From the NCBI GenBank assembly GCA_024404915.1, contig JAKSPJ010000006.1:1-62284 (forward strand): a stretch of 62,284 bases of DNA, read 5' to 3'. The notes beneath the pieces are model-generated. The model made no database searches and was not told the DNA's origin. It was given only the letters and a program-made list of their open reading frames with translations. Numbering within the stretch: the first letter of the stretch is position 1; every line of letters starts with the position of its first letter. This document shows positions 61,021 through 62,284 of this stretch, one piece after another. Origin of the DNA: Oscillospiraceae bacterium (GTDB lineage: Bacteria > Bacillota > Clostridia > Oscillospirales > Ruminococcaceae). The translations under genes and the position numbers were made by a program.

Positions 61021-62034
61021 ATGGATATCGGAATTGATCTCGGTACCGCCAATATTGTTATGGCACGAAGCCACAAAGGCATTGTGCTGAATGAACCCTC
61101 TGTCATAGCATATAACCGTCACACAGAACGTGTAGTGGCAGTTGGCGAAGAAGCATACAAGATGGAGGGCCGCTCCCCTTCCTATATCAAGGTTGTGCAT
61201 CCCGTGCAGGATGGTGTCATTTCAGATGACATTTTAACACAGGCTTTGATGCGTGAGCTGATTGATGCCGTGGCAGGCATGCGTTTTCTGCGCCCCCGCA
61301 TCGTCATCAGTATCCCCTCCTTCATTACGGATGTGGAGAAACGTGCCATTCTGGATGCAGCCATGAGCACCGGCTCACGAAAAGTACACCTCATACAGGA
61401 GCCGCTTGCAGCCTTAATCGGCTCTGGCATCGCCATTAACAAGCCCATTGGACATATGGTTGTAGATATCGGCGGCGGCACCACTGATATTGCTGTTGTC
61501 TCCATGAACGGAATCGTCACAGCACGTTCCATGAAAATTGCCGGTAATAAATTTGACCAGTCCATCATCCGCTATGTACAGAATAAATATCAGATTCTGT
61601 TGGGACAAAAGACAGCAGAAAAGGTAAAGAAAAAGCTCTGCAATCTGTACAACCCTGCGGAAGACGTCATCGAACAGGTCAAGGGCAGAAACATCTCCCG
61701 TGGACTGCCTGACCAATGTGCCCTGAGTGAAGCGGAAATGGCAGAAGCTTTGGAAGATGATATCAACGAAATCGGCGAAATGATTCGCCGTGTACTGGAA
61801 GAAACACCGCCTGAGCTGGTAGGTGACATCTGCCGCAATGGTATCCTGCTGACAGGCGGCGGTGCACTTTTGGGCGGTATTGAAGCATATCTTTCCCGTA
61901 TGCTGGGTGTTGCTGTAGAAGCAGCCAAACACCCCCTGACATGCGTTGCAAGAGGCACTGAAAAGGCATTTCGTCATCGTGACGTATTGCTGGACGGTTT
62001 TGAGCGCATTGACAGCTATACACAGACATCATGA
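61021..62034 (+). CDS. mreB: Rod-shape-determining actin homologue MreB (MreB/Mbl type)
   Basis: Forms membrane-bound filaments that guide lateral wall synthesis. It has 337 residues. Phosphate-1 IGIDLGTANIVM, connect and phosphate-2 (MVVDIGGGTTDIAVVS), and adenosine motif GILLTGGGALLGGIEAYL. QEPLAALIGSGI is typical of MreB. There is no mreC or mreD next to it, so this may be one of two or three paralogues (MreB/Mbl/MreBH), which I cannot tell apart here. AAAGGA lies upstream of the ATG. Confidence 0.94.
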   Translation: MDIGIDLGTANIVMARSHKGIVLNEPSVIAYNRHTERVVAVGEEAYKMEGRSPSYIKVVHPVQDGVISDDILTQALMRELIDAVAGMRFLRPRIVISIPSFITDVEKRAILDAAMSTGSRKVHLIQEPLAALIGSGIAINKPIGHMVVDIGGGTTDIAVVSMNGIVTARSMKIAGNKFDQSIIRYVQNKYQILLGQKTAEKVKKKLCNLYNPAEDVIEQVKGRNISRGLPDQCALSEAEMAEALEDDINEIGEMIRRVLEETPPELVGDICRNGILLTGGGALLGGIEAYLSRMLGVAVEAAKHPLTCVARGTEKAFRHRDVLLDGFERIDSYTQTS

Positions 62035-62035
62035 C

Positions 62036-62069
62036 AAAAAATCGCTGTTTAAAAACAGCGATTTTTTTA
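62036..62069 (+). terminator. Terminator of mreB
   Basis: AAAAATCGCTGTTT/AAACAGCGATTTTT with T7. Confidence 0.93.
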
Positions 62070-62077
62070 TAAAGCAG

Positions 62078-62106
62078 TTGGCAAAACGCCGAAAATATGA
62101 TATAAT
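62078..62106 (+). promoter_or_regulatory. Promoter of folD
   Basis: TTGGCA (62078-62083), 17 nt, TATAAT (62101-62106) with AATATGA before it. Confidence 0.8.
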
Positions 62107-62171
62107 ATTAGTGAATTGCGGTCTGCGCCGCATTACGCCGTGCATGACTGAAAAATGAGGAGGATTCTATT

Positions 62172-62284
62172 ATGGCAAAAATCATTGATGGGAAACAAAT
62201 TGCTGCAAATGTAAAAGCAGAGGTTCGTGCTGAAGTCGAGAAAATGAAGACTTCAGGCATTCAGCCGGGACTGGCTGTGATTCT
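62172..62284 (+). CDS. folD: Bifunctional methylenetetrahydrofolate dehydrogenase/cyclohydrolase, N-terminal fragment
   Basis: Cut by the window edge after 37 codons. MAKIIDGKQIAANVKAEVRA, then KTSGIQPGLAVI is the standard FolD opening (IIDGKxIA and PGLAVI). GAGGAGG precedes the ATG. FolD interconverts 5,10-methylene- and 10-formyl-tetrahydrofolate in the cytosol. Confidence 0.9.
   Translation, partial: MAKIIDGKQIAANVKAEVRAEVEKMKTSGIQPGLAVI

Overview
The window looks like a chromosomal segment of a fibre-degrading, anaerobic Firmicute, most probably a Ruminococcus (Oscillospiraceae/Ruminococcaceae). The evidence is a cellobiose phosphorylase, a dockerin-bearing extracellular protein, Thr-rich linkers in secreted proteins, a pyruvate:ferredoxin oxidoreductase, AGGAG-type ribosome sites and clean sigma-A promoters. 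The species cannot be fixed from the sequence alone. There are no insertion sequences, phage genes, CRISPR arrays or rRNA genes; one tRNA gene (Val-GAC) is present.

Layout. 1-8113 (minus): most of a giant secreted surface protein, about 2,700 residues with its C-terminus outside the window. It has two choice-of-anchor-A modules and at least a dozen SpaA/Cna-B-like repeats, and its leader of about 300 nt can form a pseudoknot. 8693-18526 (minus): cellobiose phosphorylase, HtpG behind a perfect CIRCE operator, an M24 aminopeptidase, an intracellular GH13 enzyme, an HD hydrolase and a dockerin/CAP protein. 18713-21125 (minus): an operon GH25 lysozyme - rsmD - coaD - coiled-coil protein. 21557-23034 is a small plus-strand island (LRAT-like protein, YgjP-type metallopeptidase). 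23072-25479 (minus): WYL regulator and LCP-family wall ligase.

25651-32890 (minus) is the classical origin-proximal cluster rsmG - mnmG - mnmE - jag - yidC - yidD - rnpA - rpmH with three parS-like palindromes. dnaA is not next to rpmH; a membrane GGDEF-EAL protein sits there instead. From 35.7 kb onward every gene is on the plus strand, so the main change of gene direction lies at 35.45-35.72 kb.

35718-62284 (plus): a two-component system, NERD protein, phosphofructokinase, quinolinate synthase, a sensor/AraC fusion with a decayed GGDEF domain, an HD-GYP phosphodiesterase, a ThiF-like protein, aspartate aminotransferase and seryl-tRNA synthetase. Then come an EF-G paralogue, a VanY-like peptidase, pyruvate:ferredoxin oxidoreductase, an operon of two M16 proteins with lgt, tRNA-Val, a GNAT protein, MreB and the start of folD.

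Themes. Sugar and energy flow: cellobiose phosphorolysis, PFK and PFOR. Envelope building and remodelling: LCP, GH25, VanY, Lgt, MreB, YidC and the giant surface protein. Cyclic-di-GMP: an EAL protein and an HD-GYP protein that look active, plus two GGDEF domains that look decayed. Promoters are unusually uniform: most have a 17-nt spacer, and many carry ATATGRTATAAT at the -10.
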